From NCBI GenBank assembly GCA_024641855.1, contig JAHECG010000011.1:1-57902 (forward strand): a stretch of DNA of 57,902 nt, given 5' to 3'. A model generated the notes under the pieces. That model was not told the DNA's origin. It ran no database searches and worked only from the letters and a program-made list of their open reading frames with translations. Made by a program: the position numbers and the translations under genes. Positions 19,016-26,753 of the stretch are shown piece after piece; position 1 is the stretch's first letter, and every line of letters starts with the position of its first letter. This stretch comes from Betaproteobacteria bacterium. GTDB taxonomy: Bacteria > Pseudomonadota > Gammaproteobacteria > Burkholderiales > Thiobacteraceae.

Positions 19016-19597
19016 TTACTGTACCGCAACGGCACCATGGATTACGCCAATTGCCTTACCACCATCCAAAATCGGTGCCGATATTTGCACGCTCTTCTTC
19101 TGCGTGGTTGGATCAGGCTTAATCTCTTTAGCACTCCAAGCTCCACCCAAACCACCTTTAAACGGTGGGCGCGCGGCATTGTTATAAAGTAGTGGCTTTC
19201 CGCTGCTACTGCTGTATGCCGTTAAATTTCCCTTTTCATCGCGTAAATTTAACTTATTCAGCGCTTTATCTTCGCCTTCCCACTTTGTCACCAACTTACC
19301 TGCTGGACTGGTGCTCAAGCCTTTAACGACTGCATCGCCCTCGCCCAACTCATCCCACTTTGCATTACTCACACCCGGCAAACCGCCTTTGGCATTCGAT
19401 TCTTTAACTGCGGCAACAACAGCTGGATTTGCCGCCCACTCAACTAATTTCGCTTTAAAACCATCAACTTTTGCTTGAGCCTCCGGAGTTACCGGATCAG
19501 CATGCGCCGCTGTTGTTGCGCAAAAAGCTATCACCGCACCAACAAGCAACGCCGATATCATGGTGGAATGTTTAATTGTAATCGCCTGTGTTTTCAT
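19016..19597 (-). CDS. Secreted single-domain Cache/PDC-like protein
   Basis: A 193-aa protein with a Sec signal peptide (cleavage near TTAAHA). The rest resembles half of a PDC/Cache sensory domain: VVAAVKESNAKGGLPGVSNAKWDEL, then LNLRDEKGNLTAYSS, and ISAPILDGGKAIGVIHGAVAVQ at the very end (the PDC strand pair that normally precedes TM2). No TM anchor or signalling domain follows, so it would be a free periplasmic protein, perhaps binding ligand for a receptor. I chose ATG 19597, which has GGAGAG upstream; a TTG five codons earlier is less likely. It lies upstream of the chemoreceptor gene, separated by a weak terminator. Confidence 0.75.
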   Translation of the reverse strand: MKTQAITIKHSTMISALLVGAVIAFCATTAAHADPVTPEAQAKVDGFKAKLVEWAANPAVVAAVKESNAKGGLPGVSNAKWDELGEGDAVVKGLSTSPAGKLVTKWEGEDKALNKLNLRDEKGNLTAYSSSSGKPLLYNNAARPPFKGGLGGAWSAKEIKPDPTTQKKSVQISAPILDGGKAIGVIHGAVAVQ

Positions 19598-19798
19598 AGT
19601 TTTTCTCTCCAATAAGCAGGTTCGTGTTTACATAACTTGGGGCTACGCCCTTCAACTGGAATGTCGATTTAGTCGAAACCTTCCACGTTCTAGCCTTATC
19701 GGAAATCTGTCACAAAACTTTAACGAGCGAATTCACGACCTTAAACATGGCGAATAAACTGTTGTTTTACTGGGTTATTACACCGTGGCGGTTTAACG

Positions 19799-20380
19799 TC
19801 AGGAGAGTTTAAATAGTAATTTTTTCTGGGTCTCGAATTGATCTAGCGGCAACCGTTTAAAACCGCTTTTAGCAAATTGATGCCAGCGCCCCGTAACAAA
19901 AGCCAGTTGCAAATTCGCTGCGGCGTTTGCGTCTAGTTCAGCGGAGACCGTACCTTGCGTGACGGCCATCCGTAAACATTGCCGAAGCGTGGCTTCGATT
20001 CGATCATGGAATTGGTTAATTCGGGTTTGTAATCGTTCATTCTCATTCACCAAAGCGTCGCCTATTAAAACCCGGGTCATCCCAGGATTTTTCTGCGCAA
20101 ATCCGAGCAATAAAGAAAGGACTGCATCTAATTGATGCAAACCATCCGTTTCTTCCGCTGTGATTTTATTGATGAGACTAAATAAGGTTTGCTCGATAAA
20201 TTCGATCAAACCTTCGAACATTTGTGCCTTGCTGGCGAAGTGGCGATATAAGGCGGCTTCTGAAACATCGAGCCGAGCTGCCAAAGCAGCCGTGGTGATT
20301 TTTTCCGCTTGCGGTTGTTCTAGCATTTCTGCCAACGTTTGCAAAATTTGATTCTTACGTTCGCCACTCTTACCCGCCAT
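19799..20380 (-). CDS. slmA: TetR-family nucleoid occlusion factor SlmA
   Basis: A 193-aa TetR-type protein. The N-terminal HTH (AEKITTAALAARLDVSEAALYRHFASKAQMFEGLIEFIEQTLFS) matches SlmA closely; SlmA binds specific chromosomal sites and blocks FtsZ polymerisation over the nucleoid. GGGAGG precedes the ATG. It follows argB and a nucleotidase gene on the same strand with a 25-nt gap. The ligand-binding half has no cysteines or obvious pocket motif, in keeping with SlmA. Confidence 0.88.
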   Translation of the reverse strand: MAGKSGERKNQILQTLAEMLEQPQAEKITTAALAARLDVSEAALYRHFASKAQMFEGLIEFIEQTLFSLINKITAEETDGLHQLDAVLSLLLGFAQKNPGMTRVLIGDALVNENERLQTRINQFHDRIEATLRQCLRMAVTQGTVSAELDANAAANLQLAFVTGRWHQFAKSGFKRLPLDQFETQKKLLFKLS

Positions 20381-20405
20381 ATTGCCTCCCGTTGAAATTC
20401 GCCGC

Positions 20406-21053
20406 TTATATTAGGATGTTAAAGATGCGACGTAACTGCAAAATCGATTTTACCCTGGCATCCACAAAAGGTGGGGACTTACTCGCGCTTGTCACCCAGA
20501 CAGTGCGCATCCCCAGGCTTTTGGCCGTACGCAGATTATCCAGATCGTCCTCGACCATAATGGCCCGTTCAGGGCGAATACCATGGGCGCGCAACAGTAT
20601 CCGAAAACCTTGCGATGCGGGTTTAGGCCGAAACCGGGTACGCTCTACGCAAAACACATCGGTAAACAAATCCTTTAGCCCCATGGTTTGCAACACCCCA
20701 CGTGCATAATGTTCCGGCGCGTTCGAAAATAAGATTTTCTTCCCCGGCAATTTCCGCAAGAGGCCACGCAAGCCGCGCTCGTACACCAACATCGAATGCA
20801 ACTGCGGAAACTGGTGGGTATGCCATAAGAAATGGCGCGGATCAATTTCCGGGTGGTGGCGCATCAAACCCAGCAAGGTGGCGCCGTAGCGTTGCCAATA
20901 CTGAACACGTAAATGTTTGGCACCCGGTTCACTTAAGCCAAGATGGGTTTGCAAATACCCTGTCATGGCACGACTAATGTGCGGAAATACATGTGGCACC
21001 GCATCGTGCAAGGTATTGTCGAGATCGAACACCCAGACGCGAGCGGGAACCAA
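20406..21053 (-). CDS. Pyrimidine 5'-nucleotidase, HAD family
   Basis: A 215-aa HAD-superfamily phosphatase of the betaproteobacterial/yeast Sdt1-like nucleotidase group. The catalytic motif I reads WVFDLDNTLHDA; motif II ILFSNAPEHY; motifs III/IV RPKPASQGF and MVEDDLDNLRTAK. It dephosphorylates UMP/CMP-type nucleotides. There is no ATG between the argB stop and motif I, so the start is TTG 21053 or a rare ATT; the ribosome binding site is poor, suggesting coupling to argB, 30 nt upstream. Confidence 0.85.
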   Translation of the reverse strand: MVPARVWVFDLDNTLHDAVPHVFPHISRAMTGYLQTHLGLSEPGAKHLRVQYWQRYGATLLGLMRHHPEIDPRHFLWHTHQFPQLHSMLVYERGLRGLLRKLPGKKILFSNAPEHYARGVLQTMGLKDLFTDVFCVERTRFRPKPASQGFRILLRAHGIRPERAIMVEDDLDNLRTAKSLGMRTVWVTSASKSPPFVDARVKSILQLRRIFNILI

Positions 21054-21083
21054 TTTAGGATTAATCGAGATAATTCGCCGCGT

Positions 21084-21974
<891 letters not shown>

Positions 21975-22202
21975 TTAGTCTTTATATTAAAACAAGAATG
22001 TCGCCATTTTAATGCGCTAACAGGTACGATGAAAGCGGCTAGAGGACAATATTCAGAGTTGTGGCCGGGAACTCTCTTATGTCATGCTTGGTCAATCTAA
22101 TTTGTTTATCATATTGCCTATAGGCACCGCATGCATTGCGGAGCCCAAGCCCAAAACAGAAATAACGAAATTCGGGCGTTCATTCCGCCTTTAGTTTCAG
22201 CG

Positions 22203-22835
22203 ATGCCAAGCATGACTCAAGAACAACACAAGATTGCGCACCCCATGCCTAAACAACCACCAACCTGCGACGCCGCTGCCTGGCTAACCGAACACGGGGA
22301 TTATTTATATCGCTTCGCCCTACTTCAGCTTCGTGATGAAGCCGCCGCCGAAGATGCCGTGCAGGAAACTTTGCTGGCCGCACTCAGCGCTTGGGCACGC
22401 TTTTCCGGGCAGTCCTCGGTGCGCACTTGGTTGACCGGTATCTTGAAACACAAAATTCTCGATCTGTTCCGTAAACGCGCCAAAGAACCCCAATACACGC
22501 CGCTTAGTGACGATCCGGAAGCCGAATTGGCGCGTTTAGAGCAGGTGTTATTCGATGCCAGCGGCCACTGGATTCATAAACCCAGCGCATGGAACAACCC
22601 GGAAGCCAATCTCGACCAACAGCGCTTTTGGGCCGCTTTTTTATACTGTTTAAAACAACTCGCCCCGACACATGCGCAAGCCTTTTATTTACGCGAGCTG
22701 GAAGGGTTATCAACGGAAGACATTTGTAAGGAATTGAAAATCACATCGACCAATTGCTGGGTCATGCTGTATCGCGCACGTTTGAGCTTACAGCAATGCC
22801 TAGAAACCCGCTGGGGTGATAGCCATTCGATTTAG
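22203..22835 (+). CDS. ECF-type RNA polymerase sigma factor
   Basis: About 210 aa. Region 2 is clear (DYLYRFALLQLRDEAAAEDAVQETLLAAL, then SVRTWLTGILKHKILDLFRKR) and region 4 is the usual HTH (GLSTEDICKELKITSTNCWVMLYRARLSLQQCL). The start is uncertain: ATGs at 22203, 22212 and 22245 and an upstream one at 22131 are in frame, none with a strong ribosome binding site; 22203 gives a plausible length. A zinc-finger anti-sigma gene follows 10 nt later, then the RiPP genes, so this sigma factor probably controls them, possibly in response to copper or thiol stress. Confidence 0.9.
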   Translation: MPSMTQEQHKIAHPMPKQPPTCDAAAWLTEHGDYLYRFALLQLRDEAAAEDAVQETLLAALSAWARFSGQSSVRTWLTGILKHKILDLFRKRAKEPQYTPLSDDPEAELARLEQVLFDASGHWIHKPSAWNNPEANLDQQRFWAAFLYCLKQLAPTHAQAFYLRELEGLSTEDICKELKITSTNCWVMLYRARLSLQQCLETRWGDSHSI

Positions 22836-22845
22836 GGAGATTACT

Positions 22846-23109
22846 ATGCTGACATGCCAAGAAGCTAGCCGTATAGCCTCACAGGCGCAGGATCGCCCCC
22901 TGAATCTGAAAGAGCGATTTGGCTTGAAACTGCATTTATTCATTTGCGTTGGTTGCCAAGGCTTTACTCGGCAATTGCAGCAAATCCGCCAAGCCTGTCA
23001 GCGCGTAGCGAATTCCGAAGGGCTAAGCGTCCCAACCGAGCTGCTATCAGCAACGGCCAAGGCGCGAATCCTGCAGGAAATAAGGTGCAGAAACGATGTT
23101 GGGCATTAA
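22846..23109 (+). CDS. Zinc-finger anti-sigma factor (zf-HC2 type)
   Basis: An 87-aa soluble protein starting MLTCQEASRIASQAQ, with the ZAS motif HLFICVGCQGF (HxxxCxxC) in the first half, as in anti-sigma factors that hold ECF sigmas through a zinc- or redox-sensitive helix bundle. It has no TM segment, so sensing would be cytoplasmic. ATG 22846 has AGGGAGATT upstream; an earlier in-frame start inside the sigma gene is unlikely. It follows the sigma gene by 10 nt, so the two are probably co-translated. It is short for a ZAS protein and may be only the sigma-binding domain. Confidence 0.85.
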   Translation: MLTCQEASRIASQAQDRPLNLKERFGLKLHLFICVGCQGFTRQLQQIRQACQRVANSEGLSVPTELLSATAKARILQEIRCRNDVGH

Positions 23110-23150
23110 CGTTCAAGATTGATATGCATCCATTTTTGTAGCAAAATTTC

Positions 23151-23172
23151 GGCGGCTTTTCGCCTGTTTTTT
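23151..23172 (+). terminator. Weak hairpin with T run between anti-sigma and precursor genes
   Basis: GGCGG (23151-23155), loop CTTT, TCGCC (23160-23164; four GC pairs and one GU), then TG and six Ts (23167-23172). It lies 28 nt before the bufA start and would act as a partial terminator or 5' leader structure, setting sigma/anti-sigma and precursor levels apart. Confidence 0.45.
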
Positions 23173-23199
23173 AAACTTAAAATATTTGGAGTCCACAAA

Positions 23200-23601
23200 A
23201 TGAACGCAAAATTAACTACGATTTCCCTCGCCATTGGTTCCGCTTTCGCAATTTCCCTCGTCGCAGCGCCAGCCGCTAACGCGGCTAGCAACCCGTTTGG
23301 TATGCAACAACTGAACAGCGGCTACTTAGTTGCTGACGCTAAAGCAGCTGACGGCAAGTGCGGCGACAAAAAAGCAGCTGAAGCCAAATGTGGCGACAAA
23401 AAAGCAGCTGACGGCAAGTGCGGCGACAAAAAAGCAGCTGGCGCTAAAAAGGCCAAAGATGGCAAGTGCGGCGAAGGCAAGTGCGGCGCTAAAAAAGAAA
23501 CTAAAGCTCACGACGGCAAGTGCGGCGACAAGAAAGCTGCTGATGGCAAATGCGGTGACAAGAAAGCCGCTGACGGTAAGTGTGGTGACAAAAAGAAATA
23601 A
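23200..23601 (+). CDS. HvfA/bufferin-type RiPP precursor with eight KCG motifs
   Basis: A 133-aa secreted precursor. ATG 23200 (GGAG at 23188-23191) opens a Sec signal peptide (MNAKLTTISLAIGSAFAISL, cleavage near AANA), followed by NPFGMQQLNSGYLVADAKA, a segment shared with HvfA/BufA2 proteins, and then a low-complexity body built from a decapeptide of the form KAADGKCGDK. It holds exactly eight cysteines, all in [DE][GA]KCG context: six DGKCG, one EAKCG, one EGKCG. In known systems, DUF692 enzymes convert such cysteines to oxazolone/thioamide or thiooxazole groups that bind copper. The modification here is inferred from the neighbouring DUF692 and DUF2063 genes. Confidence 0.88.
   Translation: MNAKLTTISLAIGSAFAISLVAAPAANAASNPFGMQQLNSGYLVADAKAADGKCGDKKAAEAKCGDKKAADGKCGDKKAAGAKKAKDGKCGEGKCGAKKETKAHDGKCGDKKAADGKCGDKKAADGKCGDKKK
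23341..23600 (+). repeat. In-frame tandem repeats of about 30 bp inside the RiPP precursor
   Basis: The unit GCTGACGGCAAGTGCGGCGA plus a run of AAAAAAGCA-like bases recurs every 30 bp at 23341-23450 and again at 23510-23600, with a diverged 60-bp insert between. Each unit encodes one KCG motif. Near-identical units suggest recent expansion by slippage or recombination, so copy number may vary between strains. Confidence 0.85.
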
Positions 23602-23622
23602 TTTCGGTCACACTCCCGCAAC

Positions 23623-24471
23623 GTGAATCGCTTCAACCTTCACGGCGCGGGCCTGGGTTTCCGGCGCGAACTACTGGACGCGTTGAAAATCCAGGTACCG
23701 CCCACCATCGATTTTTTCGAAATCGCTCCAGAAAACTGGATTGATTTCGGCGGTCTGCGTGCGCGTGAATTGCGCGCCTTTACCGAGCGTTACCCTTTTG
23801 TTTGCCACGGCTTGTCGTTGTCCATCGGCAGCCCCAGCCCGCTGGACGAGATGCTGGTTAAACGCATCAAATCGTTCATGCAAACCCACAACATTAAACT
23901 CTATACCGAACACTTATCGTATTGCAGCGACGACGGTCATTTGTATGACTTGCTGCCGATCCCCTTTACCGAAGAAGCGGTGCACTATGTGGCCGATCGC
24001 GTAAAGCGCGTCCAAGATATTCTCGAAACACGCATCGCACTGGAAAATGCGTCGTTCTACGTCATGGCACCCATCGCCGAAATGAGTGAAGTAGAATTTA
24101 TCCGCGCCGTGCTCGACGAAGCCGATTGCTTGCTGCACTTGGATATCAACAATATCTATGTGAATAGCGTCAATCACCGTTTTGATCCGACTGAATATTT
24201 ACGCCAGATGCCGACCGAGCGCATTGTGTATATGCACATGGCTGGGCATTACAACGAAACAAAAAACTTGATCGTCGACACACATGCCGCCGATGTCATC
24301 GATCCAGTTTGGGACTTGCTCGACCAAGCCTATACCTTGCATGGCGTGCACCCCACACTCCTCGAGCGTGATTTCAACATCCCTCCTCTCAATGAATTGG
24401 TGCTTGAGGTCGAACATATCGCCCGCATTCAACAGCGCCACGCCCAAGCACAGCGCGCACAGCGTGCCTAA
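23623..24471 (+). CDS. DUF692 multinuclear non-heme iron oxidase (BufB/HvfB/MbnB type)
   Basis: A 282-aa TIM-barrel MNIO enzyme. Candidate metal ligands stand in conserved contexts: His62 (CHGLSLSIGS), His97 (YTEHLSY), Glu141 (LENAS), Asp174 (HLDINNIYVN), His205/His209 (YMHMAGH), Asp219/His221 (DTHAAD) and Glu248 (LLERD). Family members use two or three irons and O2 to modify cysteines in RiPP precursors. The start is GTG 23623, 21 nt after the precursor stop; no ATG is available near the conserved N-terminal LHGAGLGFRR. It overlaps the DUF2063 gene by 8 nt. Confidence 0.93.
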   Translation: MNRFNLHGAGLGFRRELLDALKIQVPPTIDFFEIAPENWIDFGGLRARELRAFTERYPFVCHGLSLSIGSPSPLDEMLVKRIKSFMQTHNIKLYTEHLSYCSDDGHLYDLLPIPFTEEAVHYVADRVKRVQDILETRIALENASFYVMAPIAEMSEVEFIRAVLDEADCLLHLDINNIYVNSVNHRFDPTEYLRQMPTERIVYMHMAGHYNETKNLIVDTHAADVIDPVWDLLDQAYTLHGVHPTLLERDFNIPPLNELVLEVEHIARIQQRHAQAQRAQRA

Positions 24472-25219
24472 TTTCCAAGATTTTCAGTACGCGTTTACGC
24501 GCCATATTCGCAACCCTAAGGTTCATCCGCGCCCGGCTGGTGTTAGCGCGCAACGTATGAACGTTTATAACGAATTACTGTACAACAACCTCGAAAGTTT
24601 TTTACTCGCCTGTTTTCCCGTGTTGCATCAATTGTTGGGGGCGCGCAAATGGGGAAAATTAGTACGTGATTTTTTTGCCGAACACCGCTGTCACACCCCA
24701 TTCTTCCGGCAAATCCCTGATGAATTCATCCAGTATGTGCAATCCGAACGCGGTGTACGTGAGTGCGATCCCCCCTTCATGCTGGAGCTGGCACATTATG
24801 AGTGGATCGAGTTAGTGCTCTCGGTCTCGAACAAAGAAACGCCGCTGTCCCAGATTGACCCAGACGGTGATTTGGCCGGTGGCTATCCCGCGCTGAATCC
24901 GATACTCGCGCTATTGCAATATCAGTATCCAGTACACCGCATTGGGCCAAAGTTTAAACCCCAAACACCACCGTCAGAACCTACTTACCTATTAGTGTTT
25001 CGCGATCAAGACTTCATCGTCCAGTTCATTGAATTGAATCCAGTTTCAGCGCGTCTCGTCGCCTTACTGCAAAGCGACAAACTGAGTACTGGGCAATTAT
25101 TGGAAAACGTCGCGCAGGAATTAAATCATCCCGACCCACAAATTGTCCTTCAAGGGGGCTTGGATATTTTGTACAAGCTCCGCGCGGCCGGTGCTATTCT
25201 TGGTTCCTGGCGTAAATAA
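24464..25219 (+). CDS. DUF2063 RiPP-recognition partner protein (BufC/HvfC type)
   Basis: A 251-aa protein with an N-terminal DUF2063 domain (QDFQYAFTRHIRNP, then RMNVYNELLYNNLESFLLACFPVLHQLLG) and a C-terminal winged-helix-like part (LLQSDKLSTGQLLENVAQEL). In HvfC/BufC systems this protein binds the precursor and presents it to the DUF692 oxidase. GTG 24464 begins the conserved region and overlaps the DUF692 stop by 8 nt; reading further upstream would merely translate the other gene in a second frame. It is the last gene of the cluster; no DoxX gene follows, unlike in some related loci. Confidence 0.92.
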   Translation: MPNFQDFQYAFTRHIRNPKVHPRPAGVSAQRMNVYNELLYNNLESFLLACFPVLHQLLGARKWGKLVRDFFAEHRCHTPFFRQIPDEFIQYVQSERGVRECDPPFMLELAHYEWIELVLSVSNKETPLSQIDPDGDLAGGYPALNPILALLQYQYPVHRIGPKFKPQTPPSEPTYLLVFRDQDFIVQFIELNPVSARLVALLQSDKLSTGQLLENVAQELNHPDPQIVLQGGLDILYKLRAAGAILGSWRK

Positions 25220-25300
25220 GGATTTCCCACTGGTGGTCGCATCAAAATATAAATGCGGCGGTTGGCCCAAAACTAACTTCTTATAAATTGAATAGCTCTC

Positions 25301-26077
25301 ATGTCCCCGCACAACATTTGGCTTGTCAAAAATATCGTGGCCTTCTTAATTTTACCGCCATTAAATTTGCTCATCTTAAGCGGTGTCGGATGGTGGCTAC
25401 TCAAGCGCAAACCTAAGCTTGGGAGAAGCCTGATTATGCTCAGCCTAACGTTGCTCTTCGCCCTCTCAATGCCCATTATCGCCAATGGTCTAATGCGTTT
25501 ACTGGAAATCCAGATTCAGCCCTTGCAACCTGCCGCTGCGCGCAGCGCCCAAGCGATTGTGATTCTCGGCGGCGGGGTTTACCACGATGCCCCCGAGTAT
25601 GCTGCGGATGCCGCTGGTAGTTTAACGCTCGAACGATTGCAGTACGGGGCTTATCTACAGCGCCAAACCGGTCTTCCTATTTTAGTCGCAGGCGGCCAAC
25701 CCGAGGGGGGAGGAACCACCGAGGCTATGATCATGCAGCGCACGCTGGAGCAAGAATTTAAAACACCTGTACGTTGGGCAGAGGTACGTTCACTCGATAC
25801 CGCACAAAACGCTCGCTTCAGTGCCATCATCCTCAAAGCCGCAGGCATTCGCAACGTGCTTATCGTGAGCCATGCCTGGCACTTGCCACGCGCACTGATC
25901 GAATTTGAAAAACAAGGCTTATCAAGTATTCCGGCACCCACTCGCTTCGGTTATGTCCAAAGCAGTAGGCCCGGCTTCCATGTTTTCGACTTTCTTCCGC
26001 AAGCGCGTGCATTATTGAAGAGCACTTACGCCCTGCATGAAGGCATTGGTATGTTGTGGTACAAACTCAGTCGCTAG
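25301..26077 (+). CDS. YdcF/ElyC/SanA family membrane protein (DUF218)
   Basis: A 258-aa protein. Two N-terminal TM helices (~12-32 and ~42-64) are followed by a DUF218 domain: AIVILGGGVYHDAPEY, PILVAGGQPEGGGTTEA, LDTAQNARFSA and VLIVSHAWHLPRAL. ElyC, the best-studied relative, affects peptidoglycan and lipid-carrier metabolism at the inner membrane; the activity of the domain is not settled. The gene is monocistronic and convergent with grxC, 7 nt apart. A DUF218 protein near a PglL-like ligase may reflect shared envelope polysaccharide work; that is only context. Confidence 0.85.
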   Translation: MSPHNIWLVKNIVAFLILPPLNLLILSGVGWWLLKRKPKLGRSLIMLSLTLLFALSMPIIANGLMRLLEIQIQPLQPAAARSAQAIVILGGGVYHDAPEYAADAAGSLTLERLQYGAYLQRQTGLPILVAGGQPEGGGTTEAMIMQRTLEQEFKTPVRWAEVRSLDTAQNARFSAIILKAAGIRNVLIVSHAWHLPRALIEFEKQGLSSIPAPTRFGYVQSSRPGFHVFDFLPQARALLKSTYALHEGIGMLWYKLSR

Positions 26078-26084
26078 CGATCGA

Positions 26085-26342
26085 TTATTTCGCCAACAAC
26101 GGCTCGAGCTTGTCGTCTTGATCCAATTCCGACAAATCATCGAATCCGCCCACATGAAAATCATCAATATAGATTTGCGGAACCGTACGACGTCCGGTTT
26201 TTTCCATCATCTCGCTGAGTTTTTGCTGATCGAGATCAACGCGAACCTTTTCGATTTGAGTCACCCCTTTACGCGTTAACAAGCGCTCCGCCATCGTGCA
26301 ATAGGGGCACACGCCGGTGCAATACATCAGGACTCGCGCCAT
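26085..26342 (-). CDS. grxC: Glutaredoxin 3
   Basis: An 85-aa glutaredoxin with the dithiol active site CPYC (YCTGVCPYCTMAERLL), TVPQIYIDD (cis-Pro) and VGGFDDL near the end. It reduces disulfides and glutathionylated proteins in the cytoplasm. It immediately follows the rhodanese gene (no gap), a pairing common in Betaproteobacteria, where secB and gpsA often follow; they are absent here. Confidence 0.94.
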   Translation of the reverse strand: MARVLMYCTGVCPYCTMAERLLTRKGVTQIEKVRVDLDQQKLSEMMEKTGRRTVPQIYIDDFHVGGFDDLSELDQDDKLEPLLAK

Positions 26343-26753
26343 TTATTTCTCCACAGGTAAATTGGATTGCTGCCAAGCGATCATGCCGCCAGCCAAATTA
26401 TAAACTTCTGTAAAACCCTGCTTACTTAAAATACCGCAAGCACCGGCAGAGCGGCTACCGCTTCGGCAAACCATAATGATTGGCTTGGTTTTATGCTTTT
26501 CCAACTCCCCAATACGACTCTGCAACTCACCCATCGGAATATGTTTGGCCTGTGCAATTTTCCCTTGCGCAATTTCAGCCGGTTCACGCACATCAATCAC
26601 GATCGCATCATCGTGATTAATCTTTTGCACCGCCCCCAGCGTATCGACTTGCTGAGCCCCTCCAAAAAAACGACTCGCCAAGGGCCACAACAACATCATT
26701 CCACTGATCAAAGCCAGCCCAACAAGCATCAAATTATTTTGTATGAAGTGCAT
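26343..26753 (-). CDS. Membrane-anchored rhodanese-like protein
   Basis: A 136-aa protein: an N-terminal TM helix (IQNNLMLVGLALISGMMLLW) and a rhodanese domain (AIVIDVREPAEIAQGKIAQA, active-site loop MVCRSGSRSAGA with catalytic Cys). It is a sulfurtransferase that carries a persulfide on the catalytic Cys. I chose ATG 26753 (MHFIQNN), which overlaps the upstream ligase gene by 20 nt and gives a proper TM; longer starts would extend the overlap. Immediately downstream is grxC, suggesting joint thiol/persulfide handling. Confidence 0.9.
   Translation of the reverse strand: MHFIQNNLMLVGLALISGMMLLWPLASRFFGGAQQVDTLGAVQKINHDDAIVIDVREPAEIAQGKIAQAKHIPMGELQSRIGELEKHKTKPIIMVCRSGSRSAGACGILSKQGFTEVYNLAGGMIAWQQSNLPVEK

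Noticed and set aside
23341-23600. CRISPR array (30-bp repeats)
   Set aside because: Repeats are tandem, in frame, without unique spacers, and lie inside a coding gene with a signal peptide and ribosome binding site; no cas genes.
23326-23626. Frames on both strands inside the RiPP repeat
   Set aside because: Low-complexity shadows of the repeated units; no start signals and no relation to known families.
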